This document shows positions 24,090-37,200 of a stretch of 64,000 nucleotides of DNA, one piece after another. The notes below the pieces were generated by a model, which saw only the letters and a list, made by a program, of their open reading frames with translations, was not told the DNA's origin and made no database searches. Source of the stretch: Nymphaea colorata (taxonomy: Eukaryota > Streptophyta > Magnoliopsida > Nymphaeales > Nymphaeaceae); contig NC_045145.1 in the NCBI RefSeq assembly GCF_008831285.2, forward strand, positions 13,638,802 to 13,702,801. The letters are read 5' to 3'. The first letter of the stretch is position 1. Each line of letters starts with the position of its first letter. The position numbers and the translations under genes were made by a program.

Positions 24090-25931
24090 TGTATTCTATC
24101 TCAGACCACTTATGTCAGACAAAAACCAGGCCTCTTAAATTTGTCTTGAAAAATGTTTCAAAAAGCATGTAAAAATAAAAATCTGATGGTGTATATATTC
24201 GAGCATGCAGACGAAGGTTACCAAGCCAAGCCAAGCCAAGCCTGTAGAACTGGCATTCTATGAGCGCTAATAAAATGCAAATTTATTTCCCTCGCAAAGA
24301 ATACAACTTTTAGCTCTTGTGCTGTTTAAGCATGATCTGTTGAGTCTCTGACATGGCCTCTATCATCCATGAAAAGATTGTTTTCGCCAATCGCCTTTGA
24401 GGACGCCAATCGCTTCTCAAGTCGATGAATTTAGCTTTGTAGCAGAGGGTAGTTCCATCTGGTAAAATCGCTTGTAGTGATTGTTGGGGCTCTCAACTTT
24501 CGCAATACTGAAAAGGAGGGACAGCTGTTTCACCTTTCCCTTGATCCAGCCCGTGCCAGCGGAGGTCATGGCCATCCTTCGTCGTCTATGTTCCATTTCA
24601 GGTCCAGCAAATATGTCTTCATGTTTTATTTGGACCGCTTTCACATAATGGGCAGGATCACAGACGCATGCTTATGCAGTTTCCAAGTGTATTGGTCCCT
24701 GACGTCCGTCTTTATTCTATTGCAGTTAGAAAACTTGTGTGCTGATGATCTGTTTTAATCAGGAGGTAGAATGGTCAGGTTGTCAAGGGGTGGTCATTTA
24801 GATGTGCAAATGGGCTCTTATGCGTAATACGCTCTCTGTTTTCCTTAGAATCTGGTTGGATTGGCAATTATCCAGTGGTTGTTCGTCTGAAAATGCACTT
24901 GGGTAAAAAAGGCCGGGCGTGTAATTTCCTAATCTGAATACGTATTCTGAAAACGTTATATTTTTGTTTCAAGAAACTTGTTGCGTGTAATTTCTGGCCG
25001 ATGACCCAGCCTCATTGCTTCAGGTACCTATCACTCCCTGTCATCATTTACTTTCAGAAAGTGGGAACATGATACAGTTTTTTCCTCCCTCATTGCTCAG
25101 CCTTTGCGGGCCAGAAAATTTCCTCATTGCTGTCGATTCCCACCTTCGGACAGTTTGCCTCAGGCACTGTTTGTGGAGCCACAAATGAATGCTTTCTTAT
25201 TTGATGATGGGCATATATCTTCTTTAAATTTGCCTTACTTTTCGATGTAGCAGAGGTAGCATTTTCTGAATGAAATAAAGCAAAAAATAATCATGAAGAT
25301 GGTCAAGCTTTTAATCATTTTGATTGTATATCTGTTGATAGTTATCCTATAAGTATGTCTGTTGATGGTCATCCAATACATCTAATAGATGTTATTTTAC
25401 TTGTAGTTTTTTATTGTTACATTATTTTCGTGAATATTATATATTAGACACTTTGAGATTAGGCTTAATGTCATGATGCGAACATTATTGCAGTTAACAA
25501 TATAGATAGTAACAACTTTTATTTTTCTTTCCTCTTTTTTGGGTTTCGGGACTATATTAAAGTGAAACCTTACGATTACTTGTGATGTTTGAAAGAAGAA
25601 AAGTAGGGGAAGGAATTTGGGAGGAACTTGAAGAGAAAGATCTCTCCTAGAAAAGATTAAAATGACTTCTGCTGACAAAATTTTATCCATTTCAAGCGAG
25701 AAGAAGAAATTTTCTTAGCAGGATGTTCATGGTGACCTGCCCAATCCTATTTTTCTTCTATTAAATTCTTTTGGTGCCACATATGAAAAAAAAAAAAGTT
25801 GGCGAAAATTTTCGGCCTTTCTGAATTTTGTCTCCGAATCATATAACTAACAGTTTCTTTATCATGAAGATTCTACTTCAGATCTGGCAACAAGAACGAG
25901 CTCTATTGGCCGAGACGGTTCAGGTTCATTA
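22939..25931. other. 3' region of the PHD gene and intergenic DNA
   Basis: The 3' UTR follows the TAG at 22936-22938; a possible AATAAA signal lies at 23400-23405. Further on there is a (GT)n(AT)n repeat at 24054-24089 and a four-fold CCAAG repeat at 24221-24240. The open frames here are short and show no family resemblance. Confidence 0.5.
24054..24089 (+). repeat. (GT)n(AT)n microsatellite
   Basis: Alternating GT changes into alternating AT downstream of the PHD-finger gene. Confidence 0.9.
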
Positions 25932-26573
25932 TCACACTGTCGACGGAGCCTCTGCTGTCAAACCCACTCGAGCGTTTTCTATTTGAAGCTTCTTCAAAGA
26001 GAGGCCGGCTGACCTCCTCTTCCACAAGCTGCTCCCCTCGCATCCCCGTATGACGACGTGTCTGATTATCTGAAGTGGTGGATCGATCTCTAAACTTACG
26101 GAATGATCCATATATTCTTTTCCGTTACCGTGTTGAGCGACGAATTCATAGTTCTCCCCGTCTTTTCTCCGAGCCCACTTGCCGGAGAACACCTTTTTGA
26201 TCTTTGTCAGAGTATTTCTCGTTCCTTCGGTGCTCGAGCCTGGCTTGAGGGGCTTGGGAAAGGCTTGCGGGTCATGGTGCTGATGCTGGCACCTGACCTG
26301 GCCCATGCAACCTACTTTTGGTGAGGTGGGTTCTGGTTGCGCCGGCGACTTCTTGTTGGCGGTGGCGACGGCGGTGAATTGGAGGTTCTTCCATCTCTGA
26401 CCACTTCTATTCCTGGTTGCTGCATCTCTGCCGGGGCTGAAGTACAGTGAGTGAATTGCTCCAATGGATGATCGCCGGTATTGGTCGCCGGTATACCTAT
26501 TGCTGGGGCAAATTGCTGCTGGTACCGACTCCTTTGCTGCTCTGTTGGTATCCTTCTTCTTCATGGCTGCCAT
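25932..26573 (-). CDS. uncharacterised plant protein with CMGQVR motif (single exon, 213 aa)
   Basis: The frame starts at ATG 26573 (MAAMKKKD) and needs no splicing. The open frame extends 40 codons further upstream, but that part is the translated (CT)n tract (SLSLSL) and is more likely 5' UTR. At residues 81-94 the protein has EPTSPKVGCMGQVR, and at ~123-134 TKIKKVFSGKWA. This pairing of a SPKVxCMGQ motif with a short basic IKKVFSG region is found in a plant-only family of unknown function, as I recall it. No signal peptide or membrane segment is evident; the protein is basic and looks largely disordered. It converges on the PHD-finger gene. I can assign no function. A frame inflated by the simple repeat remains possible, but the motif argues for a real gene. 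Confidence 0.6.
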   Translation of the reverse strand: MAAMKKKDTNRAAKESVPAAICPSNRYTGDQYRRSSIGAIHSLYFSPGRDAATRNRSGQRWKNLQFTAVATANKKSPAQPEPTSPKVGCMGQVRCQHQHHDPQAFPKPLKPGSSTEGTRNTLTKIKKVFSGKWARRKDGENYEFVAQHGNGKEYMDHSVSLEIDPPLQIIRHVVIRGCEGSSLWKRRSAGLSLKKLQIENARVGLTAEAPSTV

Positions 26574-26578
26574 CAGAG

Positions 26579-26579
<1 letters not shown>

Positions 26580-26621
<42 letters not shown>
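26580..26621 (+). repeat. (GA)n microsatellite in the 5' UTR of the CMGQVR gene
   Basis: About 18 GA units lie just upstream of the minus-strand ATG at 26573, so the transcript would carry (CT)n in its leader, as in the PHD-finger gene. Confidence 0.9.
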
Positions 26622-26623
<2 letters not shown>

Positions 26624-29600
26624 GAGAGAGTTGCGTATGACTATCGCTTTGTTGATGGTGGTGGCTGTGGTTGGTTGTATTCAAAGATGGCAACTAAGTG
26701 ACTATCTTTCCTGACGCTGTTGAATGCCCAAAGGTTTTAGAGAATGACAATCACCTACCTGGTTGGCAAACTATGACAAATGTCTGGTTATTTTGTTGTC
26801 AGTATCTACACTAAAATCAGGCATGTGCTAGCGCATTCGGAATATGCTAAAATTTTGATAATTGAGTGAAAATGTAATGCTAACAACATATTTGCGACGG
26901 TCAAACATTTCGTGCGATGGTGAAATTAATCGAAACAAAGTTTACGTCATTTTATGGATTAACTGAGCACCGTCGTATAGGTTTTTTTATGATATATATA
27001 TATATATATATATATGTCTCCGATCTGACGTTCCTTTTCCCGTGTATTTCTTCTTCTAAGCAAAGGGGACGTTCATTAAAGTAAAACGATAACCAGTAGC
27101 CAGCGGGGCCGAGACGTTCATTAAAGTAGAACGATGACCAGTAGCCAGCAGGGCTGATCTAACATACGTTGCCTATGCGCTTACAAACATATAGGACAAG
27201 TAATTTTGAACATATGTCAATACACAACAAATATAAAAAATCCAAAGAATCCTTCGTAAAAACAACTGTGTAAATGTTGTAATTAAATAATGGAACCAAG
27301 ATTGGGCATATAAGAACATGGTTCAGAACAGTGAGATGTTTTTTTAATACACTTATGGATGGCGCAAACTAATGGCGTTTTTTATTAGGTGGAGGAGACA
27401 ATTGACCAAGTTTAGTGGGTCCTGAGGTTCATGTTTCATATGAGTACTTGAGATGATTTTCTGCATTTGATTGTGATGTTGTTGGATTTTCGTTGAGAAC
27501 ACCTAAAAATTTTGTCAAGCCTCGACAGTCACATTTTTGTCGTTCTTCTTTGCATATAAATTGGTACTTTTGAGAGATGGAAGTTGGTAGATACTGACTG
27601 GAGTCCTTCCCCGAATCCATCCCCATGCCCCACCTTCTTCGAGGGCTTGGATTTCCTAACTCCAACAAGAAGGAATGTAATTGGTACTCGTAATTAACCG
27701 CTACGGTCTAGCCCCAACATTTTACTTGTAATAGTTGGCAACTCTACTATCATCACTCTGCCCACAAGAAACTTCCTTTTTTCTGGCAAGATTTTTTTCT
27801 CTTGGAAATCAAGTTTTTTTTTTCTTTTCAATCTAAAAAGAACTCAGAAATAAGTGTATATAAAATGCTTAAAATATTGAAGTCCTTTCGTTCCATATGG
27901 GCGAAAGAGACGCTTCAGGACTAAGGAGCTCCAACTTATTAAGATGCAAAAAGAGATCGGGACCAGGGTCATGCGCCCTGGCTACAGAACTAGCAGGTGT
28001 AAAAGAAGGCATTGAAACTTGATCGTTCCGGCTCATAGTGGCAGGAGCAGAACGTCTACATGCCCCCGTATATGCACCACCTAGGAGATTGGATTTCTTC
28101 TTACAGTAGCTCTTCATAGACGTTACACAAATTTAATTGCATGAGATCTCATATACAATTGACTGGATCAGCATGGGGTCCATACCAACTTAAAAAAAAA
28201 AAATTCAGATAATTCGTTTGAGATCCCTCAAAAATCTCCTAAATATACGGATCTCTACGTTTTTTTAACTTCTCTTTCCTCTGTTGGGATAGGAACTTAG
28301 GTGGTCGGACCGCTTCCTGGTGTGCAGCTGATAAAGCGATGGGTTTGGTTGGTTGCCCATTTTTTTCGTAGGATTTGGGACCTACAAACAATCCCACGTT
28401 TAGGGCAATAAACAAAGGAGCTGCCGGGTCCGGCGTCTAGGTTAACAATCATGGACATAGATTTGCTCAAGTGCCAACAAGAGCTTTCTTCGTAAAAGGA
28501 CCTTAAAGTTGAAGGAGGCCGAAAATTCTACACCAGGATGCATCATTTGGTGTAACCTCGTGAGTAGTGTGTCTACCCATCACCAACTTGAACTTGGTAA
28601 CTGGGAAGAGAAAAGGACAACCGAACAATGCATGTACAGGAATCACTTGGCTTTTACTTTTATCACGATAAATGTGTAAGTCTACGGAGGAGGAAACAGG
28701 GAAAGCAAAAGAAAGTAACTAGGGTTGAAAAAGGTATTGCTTCTCTTGTCAATGCATGACATCCGCATATGAGGTGGTTGCAGAAACTTCACGTTTTAAC
28801 TGTGGTATTGAAAATGTACAGGCATGACAGAGATTTTGACAGATACCGGCAGAAATTGATAAAGTGCGAACAGAACTCCCCCCACTGGGTTGGAGCTCTA
28901 ACTTTTCTACCCGTTTGGTTGGCCAGCCAGTTCAACCATACTCAGGATCGCGGCATCTTTACAGGAAACGACCAAGAAATGACGATCCAATTCATTGGAC
29001 TGAAGATGAAGACACCCAAGTCCCATCAGCAGCCACACTTGGTAGGTCTCTCTCTAGTCGAAAAATCCTCGGGGTACCATCCGGCCACCAACATTCATCG
29101 GTAAATGTTGGTGACGGAACTATTGAATGAAATCGGGAAGAGCTGTGTTGTCATTCCGACCATGAAGGTTGGCCTCCAGTTTGTATATCTTCGGTCGCTG
29201 CTCTGAGGTGCCTTATTTTAACCAATTTATCATCAATGGAGGCATGCTTTTTGTTCTGTAGTCTAGGATCAGTGAATGATCTCGGCCTGTGAATGTCAGT
29301 AAGAGGCCCTTTGGCAACCATAAGAAATTGTTGGTCCCACAAACTTACTTGCAATAAAAATTGGGGCAGATTCTGACACACTGTTTTGTGAAGTTTCATG
29401 GGGCAATAATAATTTGTTACTATTGCCAAGCCAGCACTAAGGGTTACGGATGATGATGAATTAGAGGTACAAATAACGTTTCTATGTTTAACGTATGATT
29501 CTTCTTTTCATCAAGAACGGTGTGAAGTCCGGGCAGTCCAAGAATCAGCATCACTAACAAAATGGAATCTAGATATTCTATATTGCTTAATATAACCAAT

Positions 29601-32600
29601 TTACAAAATCAGCGGTTGGGATTTAAATTCTGAGTAAGAATCTTGTAACTACATTAGAATGCGTGTATATAATGTCGCTTATCAAAGCTTGATGTAGCAT
29701 GTAGGTGTCTCCCCAGAAATAGAAAAAAGAACAAAGGATCTGCTCATCTGGCTTGCAGAAGGAACATATAAGGTCACCAAATTAGTCAAATGCCACACTT
29801 TTGAAGCCCATATAGCTGTTCCTCGCATCATGGTTGAAGCTGGTTGTCTTTGGGGAAAGGGAAACCTGTAGGGTTTTTTAAAAAGGAAAAGGACCATGTA
29901 TGTTCTGCAATATAAGCTAGCTAGAAATGGCGATTAGACGCCCAAAAACTAAAAACTCTTCTTCACTCGTCTGGTAGCTTCTGAATGTTACTCAGCTGGC
30001 AGGGACATCACCACCAGAGTGCCACTTGCTGCAAGGACAGAGTTGGGTATAATTCTCCAGGGGGAATGTTCGGAGGCCGTATCAATCGGGAAGTTTCTTA
30101 CGATGATGATGGGGAAATCAAACTTGTCCCACTGGAGTATCCTTCTTTTCCTTGTTTGTTCCAGACAGGAGTAGCGCCACACATTACATTTGTTTGTATA
30201 TCCTTTGTGTTTCTCTGCGGGCAAGTGGAAAAAGCGCATACTAATATCCGGCGGTTCATATAGTTTTTTTTTTTTTTCCTTTCCCCCACCCCGATTTCCT
30301 TTGAATCATACTGCTTTTTGTTCTTTTTGGAGCATCAATCGCAATTCTCCTCGTTTGTTTCGATCTGGGACAGATTACGAGTGTGAATTTTCATTTCTGT
30401 GCGTCATTTGGAGAAAGCTGTAATTTAATTTTGACTTCGGGCACCTTGAGAGCGTAAGCAAGTTATCCAGAATGCACCAGATCTATGCCATGTTTGATGC
30501 AATATAGTGTTGGTTGGGTTTGAAACTATACGATTTGGTTGCTGCTCCACGAATGCTTCATCTATCTCGTTATTATTCAACAACTCTATTTTTTACTTGG
30601 GATCCTCTATGTTCAAAAGGTTACGCGTGATCATCGGACATTTGATATGCATTTAATTAGATTTAGATTTTCCAAATGACTTACTTTGCGTTACATATTT
30701 CACATAAACCATTGTACGTGGGCATCATGTTATATTTTGGTAACGTTTCATCTTGCTTACAAATTTCTGTATGTAAGGTGCTCTTTAGTAAAACTTGTGC
30801 CCATAAAATAAGAATGTATATCAAAATTTAAAGACAAAAGTCTCCTACATACAAAAATTAGGAATATGTAAGGTGCCCCTTAGTAAAACTGTGGTATGCA
30901 TACCTGTATTTCAACTGATCGCTATTTCCCATGTGAAGGTGAAGCCCATTGCATGTTTGCATGCCTTCCCTTGTGGTTAAAACAAATATGCTTCATTAAA
31001 AGAATATATATATATATATATATATGTATATATTTGTTTATTTATTTACGATGTTCAAGATGATCAAAGTGCACAAAAGATAAATTCACTTATCCTCACC
31101 TCCATAGTGAGTAGTGCCGTGTTCAATGCTTAGATCTTGAACCAAACTCACATTTAAGCCTTGATCATGCCCAAAAACCAAAACCTACCATTGGCTAAGC
31201 CCAATGCTTGCTCAGAACAGCAGAACCTATGCCAATGTCAGTGCCGTTATGGCGACGCCTTGCCCTAGCAGGAACCTGCATCGTTCTTTTTTTTTTTTTC
31301 TCACAATTTTTATAATTATTTTAACAGTAAAATAAGAATTTGAAGTAAAACTTTGTCGTTTAAAAAATAAAAAACAAAAATATTGGCCAAAATGATGAAG
31401 TTATAATTCAGCAGTCGAAAGCGAATACAACTTCTTCCCTTTTTTTCATACTTATGACCACAAAAAGAATAACATTTTTTGAGTCATATGTAAAAGAAAT
31501 CTGAGGCCGAAGAACATTGGCCACGGTTGACTGGACGTGCTGCAAGCTTGCAATCGCGAGAGCCCGACCTAGTCGACTGCAGAAGGCGGGCGACGTTGGC
31601 CTGACTCTCTCTCTCTTTCTCTGATTGATGGTTCTTTTCATTCGTGATGCATCTTTTTCAATTTTCTCTACAAAATTAGGGGACACCTGAGAATAAGTGG
31701 TGTTTTTTTTTTTGGTACGTTTTTCCGGTTGTTGGGGCTTCTTGATTTTTTGACGTTTGGGCTTATCAGCTAGTAACCGATTTTTGTGCTCTCATTTATT
31801 TTCTGATTCTGAAACGTTTGGTTCTCTCTGTCGTCTAGGAGTTTTCTGATCTGTCTAACTCCAGAGGCGCTTAGGTTGTGGCTGAAGTAGAATTCTTAGG
31901 GTTTTTTGACATCTGTGCTTCCACCTTTTCATTTTTGGTGGGCCGTTTGTGTTTGATTTCACCGGCGTCATATTAGAATGTTGAATGAGTCTTTGCCTTA
32001 TGTCTCAGTTCCCTCAAAATTGATCGTGAGTTGTAGTTGTGCTTTAAGACCCAGTTCTGTTCCTTTTATTTAACGCTTGCTGTCCATACAATTTTCTTAG
32101 TTGCATGCTCAACTGATCGTGTAGCATGCAAGTTGCAATTTTTTAATTTGATTTTTCTAATAGTTTAGCTGCCGAAGGGGCTATGTCTGTAAACCCTGAC
32201 TGTGTGGTTGTGAAGTCCAAGCTGCATGTGAAATGGTCGGCTATAGGGAGAAGCATGTTGCTTCAAACTCCAGTGATGCTTCCGCTCGTACGACTGTGAA
32301 GTCCACAAGAATGCTAATGTTGGAAGCGTTTGTGAAGCTATAATTGCTCATACCCACCATTGGAAAGAGAGGAAGCTAATATTGGTCGTGCCCATGGGTT
32401 TTTGCAATTTTGGGGACAATAATGTATGGCTATATGTTGTAGGTTGGTAGCAAGGAAAACACATAAGATGGGGCGTTGATTCCACCTGGCTAAAAGTGGC
32501 TTTCAATTCATCACAATCCGATCATACATCATCCATCTGCATAAACAGATGCATGTTTAACATCTAAGCCAAAATGACCTAACGATCTCACAATAAACAT

Positions 32601-34279
32601 GCTTTCGTTAGTCAGCTTAGACAAGCTTGTTAATGGATTATTTTGTTGACGAAAGCTGAACTTAGATTGAAACCTGTTGATTTGAGCTCAGTATGAAGTC
32701 AAACAAGGTTGAACAATGGGCTCTTCAGTTGTTTCCCACCACTGTGTGCAACTTTTTGGGATTGGAGTTTTAAACCTTGCAAGCAAATGCTGGTTTTGGC
32801 GTTTGCATCTTGGCTGTTGCTCCGTCTGGCCCTTTGCCTTCTTGATCAATGCTTTCTTCTCTTTGACATGCTTGATTGACTATTCTCTTCAGTGTTCAGT
32901 ACTTGTTTTCTTGTCTTGTATATACAATAGAGAAAGTTGACCTTGATGTTCGACAATGTTGTTCGATCAGATAATTGATCAATAGACTATCAGATCGGCT
33001 CTTATTCTGTGTTGGGTGCAAGGTAGGGGCATAAGTACGTAACCAAACGTGCATAGTTTGACTCGACGTTCGGTTGACCTCAGTTGTGGCAGTTTATATT
33101 CATGTTTAAGGTGGTAAACGATTATTCAAGATACTATCTTAGCAAACGACAATTTGTTACCTTAACGATTTTAATGCTTTCAAAGGGTTTTGCGTTAGCA
33201 TCCCTGTGGTTGTGCAAAACGATGTCATCTAATATGACCTTGTTGTAGATGGGGCCTCTGTTAAAAGCCTGTTTAACTGATCATCTTCGAACTTTGCCGA
33301 TGACCTCTGGACTCTAAAGCTACAATCGTTGTAGATGTCATTGGTTAGTATTTCCTAAAGAATGTTCTAGGGAGGGCATAAATGTCTTTTTTCTTTTGCA
33401 ATTTCTATCGAGATAAGTCAGTAGGTGTTGACTATGGAAGCTTCAACATGTAGTTTCCTCCCCAACTGAGGAGAAAAGGAAACCTCAGTTTTATACCGGT
33501 AGACTCGTGAACAGGCAAAACCCTTTGATGACTTATAGATAAGGCATGACTTCCGACAAAATTCTCACGTTTCGGCTTTTCATGGCCTTGTGTTATGCAA
33601 TCACGAACCAGTTAAACCTGTATGTATTTTCTGCTGTTTTCTGTATTTGGTGGGAGCATGTTAGAAAACTGAAGAAGATCGTGTACATGTACAGTTCGGC
33701 TGAGTTAACAAATAAAATACATCATTAATTCTTTTATTCAGAATTCCATTAAATTCTTTTATTCATAATTTCACGAAGATCGCAAAACGGACGTCTTACA
33801 GGTACCGTCTCAATGAAGTCATTAGTCCATTTAAAATCCTTTTTATCCTCTCAATTTTACTTAGATATTTGAATTTAAGATACACAAATTTATAATCTAC
33901 GAAATGTTGAGTAGCTTCAATTGCTTTGCTCGTATTTCCCAACACACTTGAATTTCTCTCAGATAAGAGTTCAGTAATTTGATTCCTTCCGAGACTGCTG
34001 CATTTTATTTTGCATATCCAGTGTGCGTTTCTTTATTAGAGTACAAGCAGGACGAACACATTAACTCGAAAGTTCGAGTGAATGACCAGCTCAGCCCAAG
34101 ATATTCGCTCTGATGAAGAGATTTCCAAAATCTGTTGACTAGAAACAATGACAATCTGGAGAAACGTTTGAATAGAACCTCTTAACTATATTTCCAATCT
34201 CATCTTCAGTGCATAACATGTCCAAACTTCTTAATAGCTTACAGATATAGCTTACAACATATTTGAATAATAGTAACAA
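26622..34279. other. 7.7-kb intergenic region without a recognisable gene
   Basis: It contains (AT)n repeats at 26992-27015 and 31004-31025 and a 45-bp tandem duplication at 27068-27157. Scattered short open frames (for example 28769-29130 plus, 29985-30263 plus, 27429-27668 minus) have no motif I know and no consistent splicing. Around 31.5-32.4 kb the GC content rises slightly and AG/GT sites occur, but the frames close quickly. Confidence 0.5.
27068..27157 (+). repeat. tandem duplication of a 45-bp unit
   Basis: The unit beginning GACGTTCATTAAAGTA at 27068-27112 recurs at 27113-27157 with about four substitutions. Confidence 0.85.
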
Positions 34280-37200
34280 TTAACGAGAGATTCCATCTGT
34301 CAAGAAATGTTGCCCCCAGTCGGAGATGGATGCAAAAGGCATCAGGCCACATAACATCGGAAGAATCATAAATATGCAGCTGTAGAATATAGATCGGCGT
34401 AGCCAATATGGAAACCAGACCTTCTCAGCACTTTGAGAAATAGCGACAGGACCATTTAGAGCATAATGTAGTGCTGGAGTAAAGAAATTGGCAACGGCAT
34501 GCAACAAGCAGAGAATGCACCAATAACACAACCAACAATTTCCACTTCCACCTAGGCCATCAACACACAACTTTCCAGAAATACTGCCGAAAACTCCTAG
34601 CATAATGATAATAAACGTTATTCTCCATGCTTGCCCAGAAGAACAGGATTGTCGTAGTAAAAGATATGCTACTAGTGCAAAAAAACATAAGCTAAAGAGC
34701 ATTCGGCCAAGAACCCCCGCATAACATATTAATTGGAACAGTGGGGAACCCAGAGAGGAAATTGGCTTGGGAATCCACCAGTTTCTCCACCCCTGCTATG
34801 AAAAAATAAATTTGCATAAGTTATCCTTACATCTGAACAAAACCCTCCAAACAATGCAAACGACTGCCAATAATGGAACAAAATGCTTGCTACTAACCTT
34901 GGAACTTTGTGTACATGATGCAGATGCTTCAATAAATATATCGTATGAATGAACATATGCTGCATAGCAAATAAAGGCTGACATGATGAGCAAACCACCC
35001 AATAGACAATCAGCACAGTTCTTCATAAGTTCTGAATATGCTGCATTTTTCATCTCGTTCTCCAACTTCTCCTTTTTGAATGAAGCCTTTGAGAAACCAA
35101 AAGATAACTTGAGCCTTTCTAGGAAATTTGCATCAGAATCAACAATCAATTTTGATTCTTTCAGCTGCAACTGTTTCATGGTTAGACCTATCTCATATGT
35201 TTTGAGATCATTGGAGCGTACTTGTTCCCTAACGGATCTCTCAAAGGTACCCAAAAAGGATTGCCTAAATCTAAGGTCAGTCATATCAGGTGGAATACAA
35301 GCAACTTGCTGATTGACTTGCCCATGAATGACAACCTGGCCATCTTCCTGGCTTTCTTCAGAAACAGTGGAAGACGCTTGTGCAGTGGAAGCAGAATTCT
35401 TCTGGACCAATCGAGGGAGAGAAGAATACCCATGAGCAATCGTACAAGAATGTTCTTGAACCTCTTCAGAGGGATTACCAGGCTGGTTGTTGCACCTGGA
35501 GGTATTTCTTAAGGTTTCATCAGCAAGACAGCAGGAATTATCAGCAACTATGGGAGGTAAAGCATCAAGTACACAATCTTCCATAGATGATGAGGTACAA
35601 GCCATTTTTTGCTGATCAAGAGATGTATGGTTGACCGAGCGAAGGGTCTGTAGAGTACTTCCAAAAGATCTCTCAAAGTTGCCAATGAATGCATTGAAAT
35701 GGTTCCCAAAAACCTATCATGGAAAGAAACACGATCAAAACCTACCTCCTACATTTTTTTTATATGATAGAAGATGATGCCATATCAATGATATAAGTAC
35801 ATTATTCAAGATCATGACTTACATAAAATATTGATTCTTTTATTGCACTGCTGCACAGCTGCATCCAAGTTTAAAGTGTATCAGATACCCAATCATCAGC
35901 ACTGGAAGGATCTCTCAGGTTCCTAAAGACACACTGCACACAGATGCTAGGTTCACGAAGTGTAAAGATGCCTATAGATGCACCTGAACACAAAGGTCAA
36001 AAAAGGACTAGCAAAAGTGAAAAATTTGGAAAGCATTGCGATGCATTTGCCTAGCATGACAGACAAATGCATATTGGTCTTTCAGCTAGACATGCCACCT
36101 AAGACCTAAATGAAATGTTAATACATACAAATTTATATAAATAGCCATGCTAACTAGCTCAATGAAAAAATGATAGGCTATGCCAAATAGATTCACCAAA
36201 TAGGCTGGTTGCTGAATCTGAGTCGACTAGAGTGTCGGCGTGGGTGTGGCATGAGTGCAAGTGTGGGTGCGGCCATGTTCTCTAAAAAATGCTGCACCCG
36301 CATCCATCTTTCTGTGATATATAAAGCAATTATAATAAATGAACTAAATAGAAACAGGCAGAAAATAAGTACTCTTGATAGATGATCAGCAGATATCCTT
36401 TGTCCAGTGGCATTTGCACCATCAAGAACCTAAAAAGCAAGGAAGACTTGATATGTTAGCCAAACAATATGTGTATTTAATAATGAAAAGAACAGAAGAA
36501 AAGACAGAACCTGCATGACCATAAAGCACCAGTACTATGACAAAAAGAAATAAAGTTTATGAGAACATTAACTACATAAACTTGCATTGTCTGGTATGTT
36601 TAAGCAGTAAAATAAGCTATCAGTTGGTGAGTATAGAAACATGTTTGTTCCTGACTCCAACATTGATTTCCATGAGTTCCACAAAAGAAAGTAGACAACA
36701 AAGAATGGGCAAAGGAAATGGTAAAAAATTTAAAACTAAGGAAATCAGTAATGAAAAAAGTATCTTAAAATTGGTAGTAGCCTGTCAAATCCGATCAAAG
36801 TGTTCCAGTTTCCAAAGTTGAGCAGGTGATATGAACCAAAAGAGAAGTCCCCACGGAAGGAAGTTCCCATGTCATATCTTGAAAGAGATTTAGGACCTCT
36901 TATCTCTGTCCCTATTATGGGAATCATTATTAGCAATATATTTTTTGGCTGGCAAAACCAAATTGCCTTGTGAATGGTTGGATGAGACCAAATAAGAGTG
37001 AGGTTATCAGATCCATGAAAATGTAATTTTACATATAACTGGATCTGCTCTACCCAGTAGGCTCTGAAAAAAGAGACATTGAGAAGCAGGTGAATCATAA
37101 ATATGAGCGATATGCTGTGTTTCCAACCAAAAGAGCCTAGTCTTTGACCAATCAATGCCAAGAAAAATTGACCACTATCTTTCACAACTGAACTCTTGAT

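Noticed and set aside
26447-26714. Plus-strand frames over the GA repeat
   Set aside because: They are translations of the simple repeat (RERERE) opposite the CMGQVR gene.
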